64,000 nt of DNA, from positions 1-64,000 of the forward strand of contig CALURO010000001.1 of assembly GCA_944323205.1 (NCBI GenBank). Reading direction: 5' to 3'. Of this stretch, positions 44,813 to 52,606 are shown piece by piece. Made by a program: the position numbers and the translations under genes. The stretch's first letter is position 1; each line of letters starts with the position of its first letter. This DNA is from an uncultured Mucispirillum sp. Its GTDB lineage: Bacteria > Chrysiogenota > Deferribacteres > Deferribacterales > Mucispirillaceae. A model generated the notes under the pieces. It was not told where the DNA came from. It did no database searches and saw only the letters and a list, made by a program, of their open reading frames with translations.

Positions 44813-45791
44813 AGAAACAATAGATAAATTTGGAAGGCGGCTTAAATATTTACGCATTTCAGTTACAGACAGATGTAACTTCCGCTGTAAATACTGTATG
44901 CCTAACAATAACTTTGAAATGATGGAATGTTCTGATATATTAAGGTATGAAGACATTCTTTTTGCCAGCGAAGTATTTGCATCTCTTGGTGTAAACAGAA
45001 TACGCATTACAGGGGGCGAACCCCTTGTGCGTAAAGGTTTGTGCCAGTTTTTAGATAAGCTCACTAAAATAAATAATATTCAAGAAGTAATGCTTACTAC
45101 AAACGGTGCACTTTTAGAAAAATATGCTGAAGACTTATATAAAGCCGGAGTTAAAAGGCTTAATATAAGCCTTGATTCTCTTATACCTGAAAAAAATAAG
45201 TATATAACAGGTGTTGATAAGACAGATGAAATACTTGCAGGTATAAAAAAGGCAGTAGAAACAGGGTTTTCACCTATTAAAGTAAACTCTGTTATTATTA
45301 GAGATTTTAATGATGATGAAATTATTAGTTTTGCAGAACTTTCTGCAAAATATAATATTATATGCAGATTTATAGAGTTTATGCCTATTGGCAACTCTGA
45401 AAACTGGAGTGAAAAAAATATCGTATATGGTGATGAGATTATAAAACGCCTTAAAGATTTTGAACCACTTGAAATGCCGAGAGATAAACACTCAGGCCCT
45501 GCTGTAAATTATAAACTTAATAACGGTGGAATTATTGGTATTATTACCCCTATCTCTAAACATTTTTGTTCAGAATGTGATAAACTGCGTATTACTGCTG
45601 ATGGCAAAATCAGACCATGCCTTTTATATGATAATGAAATAGATATTAAAAATGCTCTTCAGACTAGAAATAAAGATTTACTTATAAAGCAGATTATGCA
45701 GTCATTAAATATTAAACATGATGAACATAATATTACGATAGGGGAAGAAAGTCATGGTTTTAAACGGACAATGTCTAAGATTGGCGGATAA
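44805..45791 (+). CDS. moaA: GTP 3',8-cyclase MoaA
   Basis: A 328-aa radical SAM enzyme for the first step of molybdenum cofactor synthesis. The SAM cluster motif is CNFRCKYC in LRISVTDRCNFRCKYCMPN, the second cluster ligands are in HFCSECDKLRITADGKIRPC, and it ends in the conserved double Gly MSKIGG. MoaC, which acts with it, is not in the window. Its place after tatC suggests shared expression with Tat. Confidence 0.97.
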   Translation: MNKETIDKFGRRLKYLRISVTDRCNFRCKYCMPNNNFEMMECSDILRYEDILFASEVFASLGVNRIRITGGEPLVRKGLCQFLDKLTKINNIQEVMLTTNGALLEKYAEDLYKAGVKRLNISLDSLIPEKNKYITGVDKTDEILAGIKKAVETGFSPIKVNSVIIRDFNDDEIISFAELSAKYNIICRFIEFMPIGNSENWSEKNIVYGDEIIKRLKDFEPLEMPRDKHSGPAVNYKLNNGGIIGIITPISKHFCSECDKLRITADGKIRPCLLYDNEIDIKNALQTRNKDLLIKQIMQSLNIKHDEHNITIGEESHGFKRTMSKIGG

Positions 45792-45795
45792 GCCT

Positions 45796-46875
45796 GTGAA
45801 AACAATTAACACAGATATTAACTGTATAATAGACGCAGTAGAAAACAAACCTTTAATGAGTGAAAATCTTTCTAATCTTATAAAAGAAAGCAGTAGAGTT
45901 TTGTTTATTACAAGCCCTGATATAAATATTGAAATTTATGATTATATAGCAGACTTATGCAGTGATAAAAATTTTGCTGTTATTTCAGATAATATTCCTA
46001 TGAAATATATGCAGTACCAGACAATTTTTCATCAAAGTAATATGGAAGATTATGTATTTTTTGGAGCATGTGCAGGCAGAGCACCGATGCTTGTAAATAA
46101 AAATATATATAATTATGACTTAGTTATTACTGCCAGCAGTGTAATAATGAACGCTTATGCTGGTTTTTTAGGAAGTGCAACAACTCTTTTTAATGCTGTT
46201 ACTGCTCCAAAAACTACTGCTGCAGTTATAAAATATGCTTTGCAGGACAGTCTTTATAATATTCAGAAATTATCAAGCGGCTTGACTATACGCAACCCTG
46301 TTTATGAAAGCATAAGAGAAGGTCTTATTACTGCAGGCAAAGCAATACATTCATTTTCAATAAATATTCCAGTGGATTATAAAAATGTAAATGATGAATA
46401 TAGAGATGTTTTTGCAGGCGATACTTTTATAAGCCAGATAGAAGCACAGAATATTCTGCTTGATAAACAAAAATCACAAACTGTACCTGCCCTTTATGAC
46501 GGACTTAAAATAAGTATGCAGTGCTATAATAATGTGGTTTATTTTATTACATTAGTTGAAGATGCATGTAAAAAATTATCAAAAGGGGGCAGACTGCTTG
46601 TAGATATAAAAGATATTCATTCTTTTGGAAACAAAGTATTTCAAGAAGTATTTTATCATAATACATTATCAGAAATAGCAGATAATGTTAATGAGACCAA
46701 CTATATGGAATCATTTTATGCTTTTATATTAAAGTATTATACATTAAACTATCATATTGCACTGCCTGCAAATGAAAAACTGAATGCAGCTTTAATTCAG
46801 GCTGGGCTTAATCCATTAAATGATGATGAATTAAATAAATTTTTAGACGGCTGTTCAAATAAAGGTGTTATATAG
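45796..46875 (+). CDS. LarA-like (DUF2088) protein
   Basis: About 360 aa. The middle resembles the LarA/DUF2088 fold: GACAGRAPMLVNKNIYNY, DLVITASSVIMNAYAGFLGS and APKTTAAVIKYA. In true lactate racemases the nickel-pincer cofactor is held by a Lys and three His; I do not see the equivalent His residues here, so racemase activity is doubtful. GTG 45796, four bases after the moaA stop, is the likely start; ATG 45754 would overlap the conserved moaA end by 38 bases. Its position among tatC, moaA and a response regulator is unusual. Confidence 0.55.
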   Translation: MKTINTDINCIIDAVENKPLMSENLSNLIKESSRVLFITSPDINIEIYDYIADLCSDKNFAVISDNIPMKYMQYQTIFHQSNMEDYVFFGACAGRAPMLVNKNIYNYDLVITASSVIMNAYAGFLGSATTLFNAVTAPKTTAAVIKYALQDSLYNIQKLSSGLTIRNPVYESIREGLITAGKAIHSFSINIPVDYKNVNDEYRDVFAGDTFISQIEAQNILLDKQKSQTVPALYDGLKISMQCYNNVVYFITLVEDACKKLSKGGRLLVDIKDIHSFGNKVFQEVFYHNTLSEIADNVNETNYMESFYAFILKYYTLNYHIALPANEKLNAALIQAGLNPLNDDELNKFLDGCSNKGVI

Positions 46876-47580
46876 ATGAATAATAAAAAAGTGTTAATAG
46901 TAGATGATGATAAGGAAATTTGCGAACTGCTTAATATGTTTTTAACCCTTGAAAAATACAATGTGGTTTCTGCCAATACTGGTATGGAAGGGCTTGAAAA
47001 ATTCCGCAGTGATAAATTTGATGTTATTCTTTTAGATATATCCCTGCCAGATATAAACGGCCAGCAGCTTTGCAAGCTTATCAGACAGGAAAGTGACATA
47101 CCTATTATAATGGTTTCAGCTAATGACAGTGTATCAGATAAAGTGATATGTTTAGAATACGGTGCAGATGACTATATTTCAAAACCTTTTGAAAATATGG
47201 AACTTATTGCAAGAATTAAGGCTGTTTTAAGAAGGTTTGATAAACAAACGGAGCTGAATGAATGCAGCGAAGATGGTATTATTAATTTTCAAGGGCTTAA
47301 AATAGACTGCTCTAAAAGGCATGTTACTACAAATGAAAATACACCCGTAAACCTTACACCTAAAGAGTTTGAACTGCTTGTTTATTTTGCCCGCCATGCT
47401 GGTGAAACATTAAACAGAGATACGATAATAGAAGATTTATGGGGCAAAAATACTCTTTACAGATGGAGCAGAAGTTTAGATGTCCATATACAAAATTTAC
47501 GGCAAAAAATAGAAAAAAATCCTAAAAATCCTTCCATTATACAGACAGTATCAGGTATTGGATACAAAATTGCAAAGTAA
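46876..47580 (+). CDS. OmpR-family response regulator
   Basis: A 234-aa two-component regulator. The receiver (1-120) has VLIVDDDKEICELL, the phospho-acceptor Asp in DVILLDISLPDINGQQ, Thr/Ser at MVSAND and Lys in YISKPFENMELI. The winged-helix output domain follows, with VNLTPKEFELLVYFARHAGE and RSLDVHIQNLRQKIEKNP. It starts directly at the stop of the preceding gene. No histidine kinase is next to it, so it is an orphan in this window. Confidence 0.94.
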   Translation: MNNKKVLIVDDDKEICELLNMFLTLEKYNVVSANTGMEGLEKFRSDKFDVILLDISLPDINGQQLCKLIRQESDIPIIMVSANDSVSDKVICLEYGADDYISKPFENMELIARIKAVLRRFDKQTELNECSEDGIINFQGLKIDCSKRHVTTNENTPVNLTPKEFELLVYFARHAGETLNRDTIIEDLWGKNTLYRWSRSLDVHIQNLRQKIEKNPKNPSIIQTVSGIGYKIAK

Positions 47581-47596
47581 AAAATGCAGGTAGTAT

Positions 47597-48721
47597 ATGA
47601 ATAAATTATTATTTATATGTATAACTTTTGTCTTATTTCCTTTTTATTCTTATGCAGTATCAAATACAGATATATACAGCCAGCAGAATATTTCAGGCAC
47701 ATTTATTGAAAGCGGATATGCTGATACTCTACTGCAAAAAAATGCAAGAAATACCGTTATAGATATAGTTTCAAGAAATATTATTAATTATATCCTTGAT
47801 AATACAGACCCAGATACTGCAAAAATATTAAGCATAAATATGCCTGCAGATATACAGGTATGTGATGATGAGTATAATACAAATATAGATAATGAAATGA
47901 ACCTTGATTTAGCTGATGATATACTCCAAACATGCAGAGAAGTAGTTTATACTAAAAACTTAGCTTATATTATTAAAGAAACTGCAAAAATCAGTAAAGG
48001 CTCATATTACATTCTTCTTGAAAATATATTTAAAGAACATACAGCAGAATTTTTAAGTATCAAAAACTTTAATATTGATAAATTTATTAATAAAATGGCA
48101 GTTTATAACCTACTCTCTTTTAACGGCAGGCCTTTTTACAGCAGCCAGAATGATATTAAACTTGAAGATATAAAATGCGAAAATAATCATACTAAAATAG
48201 ATATAGTGGATGAAAATACAAATCAGCCAGTATCAGAATTTAATATGAATGGCAGAGATTTTTATATTACTGCATGTTTAAATAAAAATACGAACAGCTA
48301 TTTTAAATATATTATGCTTTATCTTAAAAATAATGATACATACACTCTTTATGAAAGACTGCCTGTTTTTTCAAACTTTTATTCATCATTTAATCAAGGG
48401 TATGATAAAAGTCAGCTTCTGCTGGGGCTTCATAATACACGAATTACTGTAAAAGATAAAATAAATGCTAATACATCACTTATATATAATTATATGCTTT
48501 ACAGAAAAGGGACATATCTTTTAAATTTTGCCATAAGGCATGATAACAGCACTAAATATATTTTCAAAGATACTTCTGAAAATAAATATATAATAACACC
48601 ATCAAATATATCATTAAAGCTCTATAAAGACATGGTAGCAAAATACTGCAAAAATAATATTGATGTATGCAAAACAATGCAGATAGAAAAATCACTTCCT
48701 ATAGCACCTAAAATAAAATAA
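47597..48721 (+). CDS. Secreted hypothetical protein
   Basis: A 374-aa protein with a signal peptide (MNKLLFICITFVLFPFYSYA, cleavage before VSN). The mature part has mixed helix and strand with no known family, for instance NLAYIIKETAKISKGSYYIL and a C-terminal beta-rich half. A DUF4384-like domain (FYITACLNKNTNSYFKYIML, YERLPVF) is possible, as found in periplasmic regulatory proteins. It follows the response regulator by 16 bases. Confidence 0.65.
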   Translation: MNKLLFICITFVLFPFYSYAVSNTDIYSQQNISGTFIESGYADTLLQKNARNTVIDIVSRNIINYILDNTDPDTAKILSINMPADIQVCDDEYNTNIDNEMNLDLADDILQTCREVVYTKNLAYIIKETAKISKGSYYILLENIFKEHTAEFLSIKNFNIDKFINKMAVYNLLSFNGRPFYSSQNDIKLEDIKCENNHTKIDIVDENTNQPVSEFNMNGRDFYITACLNKNTNSYFKYIMLYLKNNDTYTLYERLPVFSNFYSSFNQGYDKSQLLLGLHNTRITVKDKINANTSLIYNYMLYRKGTYLLNFAIRHDNSTKYIFKDTSENKYIITPSNISLKLYKDMVAKYCKNNIDVCKTMQIEKSLPIAPKIK

Positions 48722-48821
48722 TTTCTCATAAGATTTTATATATTCTTCACTTTTAGTATAGCCAATTTTTTATTTCCCATTTTCTGTCCTGAAAAACTAA
48801 TATTCTTGCAAAATATAAATT

Positions 48822-48984
48822 ACTGGGGCACCCTGTTTTTTAACATATCCAGAATCTTATAATGTTCCAGCTAGTAAAATTTATAGACCCTTCGCTTCGG
48901 TCTAGCCTGTGCGATTTCTGATTCCTCAGCAATAGCTCGGGAAATCGGCAGTCCTCGCAAAAAACGCTCGTCTGAGTGACATAA
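48822..48984 (-). repeat. Dispersed palindromic repeat, copy 8 (breaks uvrB)
   Basis: It starts TGGGGCACCCTGTTTTTTAA, then GAATCTTATAATGTTCCAGC, TAGACCCTTCGCTTCG, a GATTTC..GAAATC hairpin (about 48912-48945), and ends GTCTGAGTGACATAAG. It ends inside the uvrB remnant at its codon 40. The usual right end (AAAAAATGGGGTACC) is lost. Confidence 0.8.
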
Positions 48985-49104
48985 GCCTGTAACACCTAAT
49001 AATACCTGACGCTTTGCACCAGATTTATATGATGATACAATCTGCTCAATAGCTTCTATCTGGTCCCCTGCTGGTTTATACTCTGATGATATTTTAAATT
49101 CCAA
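48985..49104 (-). pseudogene. uvrB: uvrB N-terminal remnant (40 codons)
   Basis: Forty codons beginning TTG 49104 encode MEFKISSEYKPAGDQIEAIE, then QIVSSYKSGAKRQVLLGVTG, the start of excision-repair helicase UvrB. The normal next residues SGKT of Walker A are replaced by repeat sequence. AGAGG lies six bases before the start, so the original translation signal survives. No further uvrB sequence is present up to the secreted protein gene. A fused frame of 77 codons into the repeat is not functional. An intact copy may exist elsewhere in the genome. Confidence 0.88.
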
Positions 49105-49218
49105 TGCTGCCTCTATATTTTATACTACTCATATATAACATAATATATTTCTTATTAAAAGAATAAATATTATTTATAAAAAATATTTATATGATTATAT
49201 ATTGTTAATATTAAATAT
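49105..49218. other. Short AT-rich spacer
   Basis: No gene, hairpin with T run or clear promoter is visible. It separates the uvrB remnant from the end of the four-gene operon. Confidence 0.4.
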
Positions 49219-51057
49219 TTATACTACATCACTTCTTTTTATCAAATAATATGATAAAACATCTAGTATTGCTTGATTATGAGAGATAATATTAATATCT
49301 GTAAAATTATTTTTTTCTATAATCTTTTTTACACATTCTTTATCTTCTTCTTTAAGAGTACTGAATTTTTTCCACCACTCATCTGTTATTCCATTTTGTT
49401 CATAAAATAATCTATATATAATCAATGTTTCTGGCATATATAGTAATTTTTCATATTCATCTATTGTTCTACCGAATGCCTTATAAAAAAAAGAACTTCC
49501 TTTTCCCACTTTTCCTTTAGTCGAATTAAGTATTGCCTGAATTGCTCTTATAAATTTTCTATTCCAATGCTTTCCTAAATAATCCCTATTTTTGAAATAT
49601 TTTTCATCTTGAATTGGATGATATTTCATAGGAAAAGAATATATATTAGCATTCAATTCCTCGCAAAGTTTAACATTTAATTCCAATCGTTGATATAGTT
49701 CTATTGGAGTATCATTGTAATTATATAAAATATAATTAGATAAATTCTTATGCCCAGCTCTTACAGCTGTTCTAACCGCATTTTCATATATATCTTTCAT
49801 AGACCAACTATCAAATGCAATTCTAACTGGTTTTATAGGTATTTCAGATAATTTTATCATATTATTTTCTGTAATTAATCGTGCATCAATTCCTTGATTA
49901 AAATCAACAATTCTTTCTTTAGATTTCTTTTTCTTATAGTACATTTCAAAATATGGTCTTACTTCATTATGTATCTCTATAATATTTTCTTTTTTTGCAG
50001 TATCATATTTAAGTAAATTTTTATCATATAACATATTATAAACTGTTTGAATAACTTCTGTTTTATATGATTTAAGTAATATATGATATAGTTTTACAAT
50101 ATATCTTATATATCCTTTATCATTGATACCTAATTGTAGGTTTTTCATAGCTAATTCGTATTGATTTTCTTCAATAGATTTACTTCCTCTATAAAAACCT
50201 ATTGATTTTATATCATCTATTATTTGATTAAAATTTTTAGATGCTAATATATTATTGTCTAGTAATAATAAATCTTTTTTATCACCATACATTACCATTG
50301 TATCTTTAATTGCTTCATTAATAGGTATATATCCTATATATTCTGGCTCTAATTTAGGTACAGCACAAAAAGAACATTTATTAACACAACCTCGTGTCAT
50401 ATAACCATAAAAAGCATTACTTGCTGGATACTCATATTCTATTTCATGTAAAATAGAATAATCTAAAGGGAGCGTATCTACAATCAAGTCATTATCATCA
50501 CCTAACATGCCAGGCTTATTTAATACAGATATTATAGGCTTTATTCCTGTTTCTTCTTCTATCTTATCTGGTAGCAAAGATGCGGCAATTCCCCCGACTT
50601 TAACATTACAAATATCCTTACATAATAACTTTGCAAAATTAATTGTTTCAATAGTTATTTTCCAATAAAAAGTAAATAATGTAGTAATACATATAATATC
50701 CCACTTTTTGTTATATTTAAAATAATCTTTATTATAAAAATACTTTCTATAATACTTTAATATGTCAACAATATCATCATTCAAAAAAATATCTTGACTG
50801 ATATCATATTTGTCACCTGATTTTAAATAATATATAATATTTGTTTTATATTTTTCCCACATTATTTCTTGGTTAATTTGATATAATTTTTTAATAATTT
50901 CTTCATATATATCATTTAAAACAAGTTCATTTAAATTTCCTTTAAAAAAAGTAACCTTATCCCCTAACATTTTATAATAAGTAGATATTTTCATAAGTCC
51001 AATTGGTGGATACTTATTTTTATAATTTGGTTCTATCAACAATACATTTCTATTCAT
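49219..51057 (-). CDS. Radical SAM protein with cobalamin-like N-terminal domain
   Basis: A 612-aa enzyme. The N-terminus (VLLIEPNYKNKYPPIGLMKI) and residues 1-200 resemble a B12-binding-type domain as in B12-dependent radical SAM enzymes. The cluster cysteines are C224, C228 and C231 in TRGCVNKCSFCAVP. Between the SAM core strands there is an extra Lys/Tyr-rich insertion (about 280-390). It starts at the ATGA overlap with the GHKL ATPase stop and closes the four-gene operon. Its substrate is unknown; modification of a nucleic acid or protein in a defence or DNA-processing role is inferred from its partners. Confidence 0.78.
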   Translation of the reverse strand: MNRNVLLIEPNYKNKYPPIGLMKISTYYKMLGDKVTFFKGNLNELVLNDIYEEIIKKLYQINQEIMWEKYKTNIIYYLKSGDKYDISQDIFLNDDIVDILKYYRKYFYNKDYFKYNKKWDIICITTLFTFYWKITIETINFAKLLCKDICNVKVGGIAASLLPDKIEEETGIKPIISVLNKPGMLGDDNDLIVDTLPLDYSILHEIEYEYPASNAFYGYMTRGCVNKCSFCAVPKLEPEYIGYIPINEAIKDTMVMYGDKKDLLLLDNNILASKNFNQIIDDIKSIGFYRGSKSIEENQYELAMKNLQLGINDKGYIRYIVKLYHILLKSYKTEVIQTVYNMLYDKNLLKYDTAKKENIIEIHNEVRPYFEMYYKKKKSKERIVDFNQGIDARLITENNMIKLSEIPIKPVRIAFDSWSMKDIYENAVRTAVRAGHKNLSNYILYNYNDTPIELYQRLELNVKLCEELNANIYSFPMKYHPIQDEKYFKNRDYLGKHWNRKFIRAIQAILNSTKGKVGKGSSFFYKAFGRTIDEYEKLLYMPETLIIYRLFYEQNGITDEWWKKFSTLKEEDKECVKKIIEKNNFTDINIISHNQAILDVLSYYLIKRSDVV

Positions 51058-52595
51058 TTTTGTAATTCTTCCATGATTATATCTATTATCTTTTCTGCTT
51101 CATTTTTTGGTAAATTCTTTTCAATAATTTCTAAAATTTTTGTTACTATTTTTCTTTCATTTCTAGTTAATTTTGATAATTTATTGGCTTTGTAATTCAT
51201 CTTAGTTTTACTTGCATTTATATTTTGAGTTTTATTATCTACATCCTCTTCTAATTCATATTTTTTATCTATTGATTCAAATATTTTATTTATTACTTCA
51301 TCATATGAATGCCTTTCTTTTAATTTTGTAATATCATTTTTTAGTTTAGGTAATTCTTCTTCTAATGTTTTTAACTTATTCAATGAATTATCTCTATCTT
51401 TTGAATGTAAAAAGCCTTCTTTTTCTTCCTTAGCTTTTATTTCTGATTGCTGTTTTAAATTATCTTCCACTCTCTTATTTGCACTTCTATAATCAGAAGC
51501 TAAGTTATATAGTTTATGTAATTTATCTTTAAATTTATTCATAAAGATTGTTTCAAATTGTTTACAAGACGTATTTTCAATAAAGTAGTCTCTTCTTGCA
51601 TTTGGTATTAAATCATTACAAACTATATGTAACTCTCCTACATAATAAAAATTACCTCTGTCTTCTTTAAATAATTTATGCAGAGCATTGCTCTCCCCTA
51701 TCTGAATATTTGCTTTTCTTAATCTTATTCCTCGCATTTTATTATTTTTTGTCAGTTGACCTTGAAAACTACATAAACCATACCAAAACCACCCATACAG
51801 AATATTATCTTTTTCAATTTTTTCAAATTGGATACCAGTTATCTTATCTATTTTATTATTATTTTTATTATATAAATCACTTTTATATTCTTTATATATA
51901 TTTTCACCATTAACTTTTATTTGATATTCATCTATTTTAAAATTTTCCTGCTTAGCATAATTATAAATTTCATATCTGTATATAAAAGTATTTTTATATT
52001 CTACAGGAGCTACTTCTTCTAAATATTCTCTTATTAACCCTACATTTAATAAATCTGAATTTTCTTCATTGATATTTTCTAATATCACATAAAAATAATG
52101 TTTATCAATATCTTCCTCTTTTTCTTCTATTTTAATTACTTGGTCTATTAAATCACCTGCTTCTATATGTACTGTATCATCATATAATAATTCTTTTAAT
52201 TTTTCAGCATCCCATATCATAATAGATTTTCTATTTTCACCACTATATGAGCTTTCAAAAATAAATTTCTTACAAAATGCTAAACCAGCTAAACGTCCTA
52301 TTCCTCTAAAACCTTTGTGTTCATTTCTGTCTTTTGTTGAATTTGCTACATCAGACAATAATTTTCTAAATTCATCTTTTGATATACCTGTTGCGTTATC
52401 TTTGATAACAATTTTTCTATTTTTTTCATCAATTTCAATATCTATAAAGGCTTCATCTTTTTGTAACAAACCATCTCTAATTGCCTTATCTATTGCATCT
52501 GCTGAATTTTGAATATATTCTCTATAGATGATTTTACTATCTTCATACATTCCTGTAGTTAAGTTTTCTAGTACATTTTTTCCTATTAAAGCCAT
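51054..52595 (-). CDS. GHKL (Hsp90-like) ATPase
   Basis: A 513-aa ATPase. The N-terminal Bergerat fold has the N box YREYIQNSADAIDKA (Asn30), the G1 box IVIKDNATGISKDEF, and the G2 box GFRGIGRLAGLAFC. A transducer-like region follows, then a coiled coil (about 370-450) with DELP-type acidic stretches and a Lys-rich end. It resembles the HATPase_c_3/MORC-like proteins seen next to nucleases and helicases in defence loci. It lies between herA and the radical SAM gene, with 11 bases before it and a 4-base overlap after it. Confidence 0.82.
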   Translation of the reverse strand: MALIGKNVLENLTTGMYEDSKIIYREYIQNSADAIDKAIRDGLLQKDEAFIDIEIDEKNRKIVIKDNATGISKDEFRKLLSDVANSTKDRNEHKGFRGIGRLAGLAFCKKFIFESSYSGENRKSIMIWDAEKLKELLYDDTVHIEAGDLIDQVIKIEEKEEDIDKHYFYVILENINEENSDLLNVGLIREYLEEVAPVEYKNTFIYRYEIYNYAKQENFKIDEYQIKVNGENIYKEYKSDLYNKNNNKIDKITGIQFEKIEKDNILYGWFWYGLCSFQGQLTKNNKMRGIRLRKANIQIGESNALHKLFKEDRGNFYYVGELHIVCNDLIPNARRDYFIENTSCKQFETIFMNKFKDKLHKLYNLASDYRSANKRVEDNLKQQSEIKAKEEKEGFLHSKDRDNSLNKLKTLEEELPKLKNDITKLKERHSYDEVINKIFESIDKKYELEEDVDNKTQNINASKTKMNYKANKLSKLTRNERKIVTKILEIIEKNLPKNEAEKIIDIIMEELQK

Positions 52596-52606
52596 AGCAC
52601 ACCTAT

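Noticed and set aside
45754..45795. Upstream ATG start for the LarA-like gene
   Set aside because: It would overlap the conserved moaA C-terminus in another frame; GTG 45796 fits better, though the upstream ATG has an acceptable binding site.
574..48984. Repeats as a CRISPR array
   Set aside because: Copies are dispersed, 100-370 bases long and internally palindromic, with no regular spacers and no cas genes.
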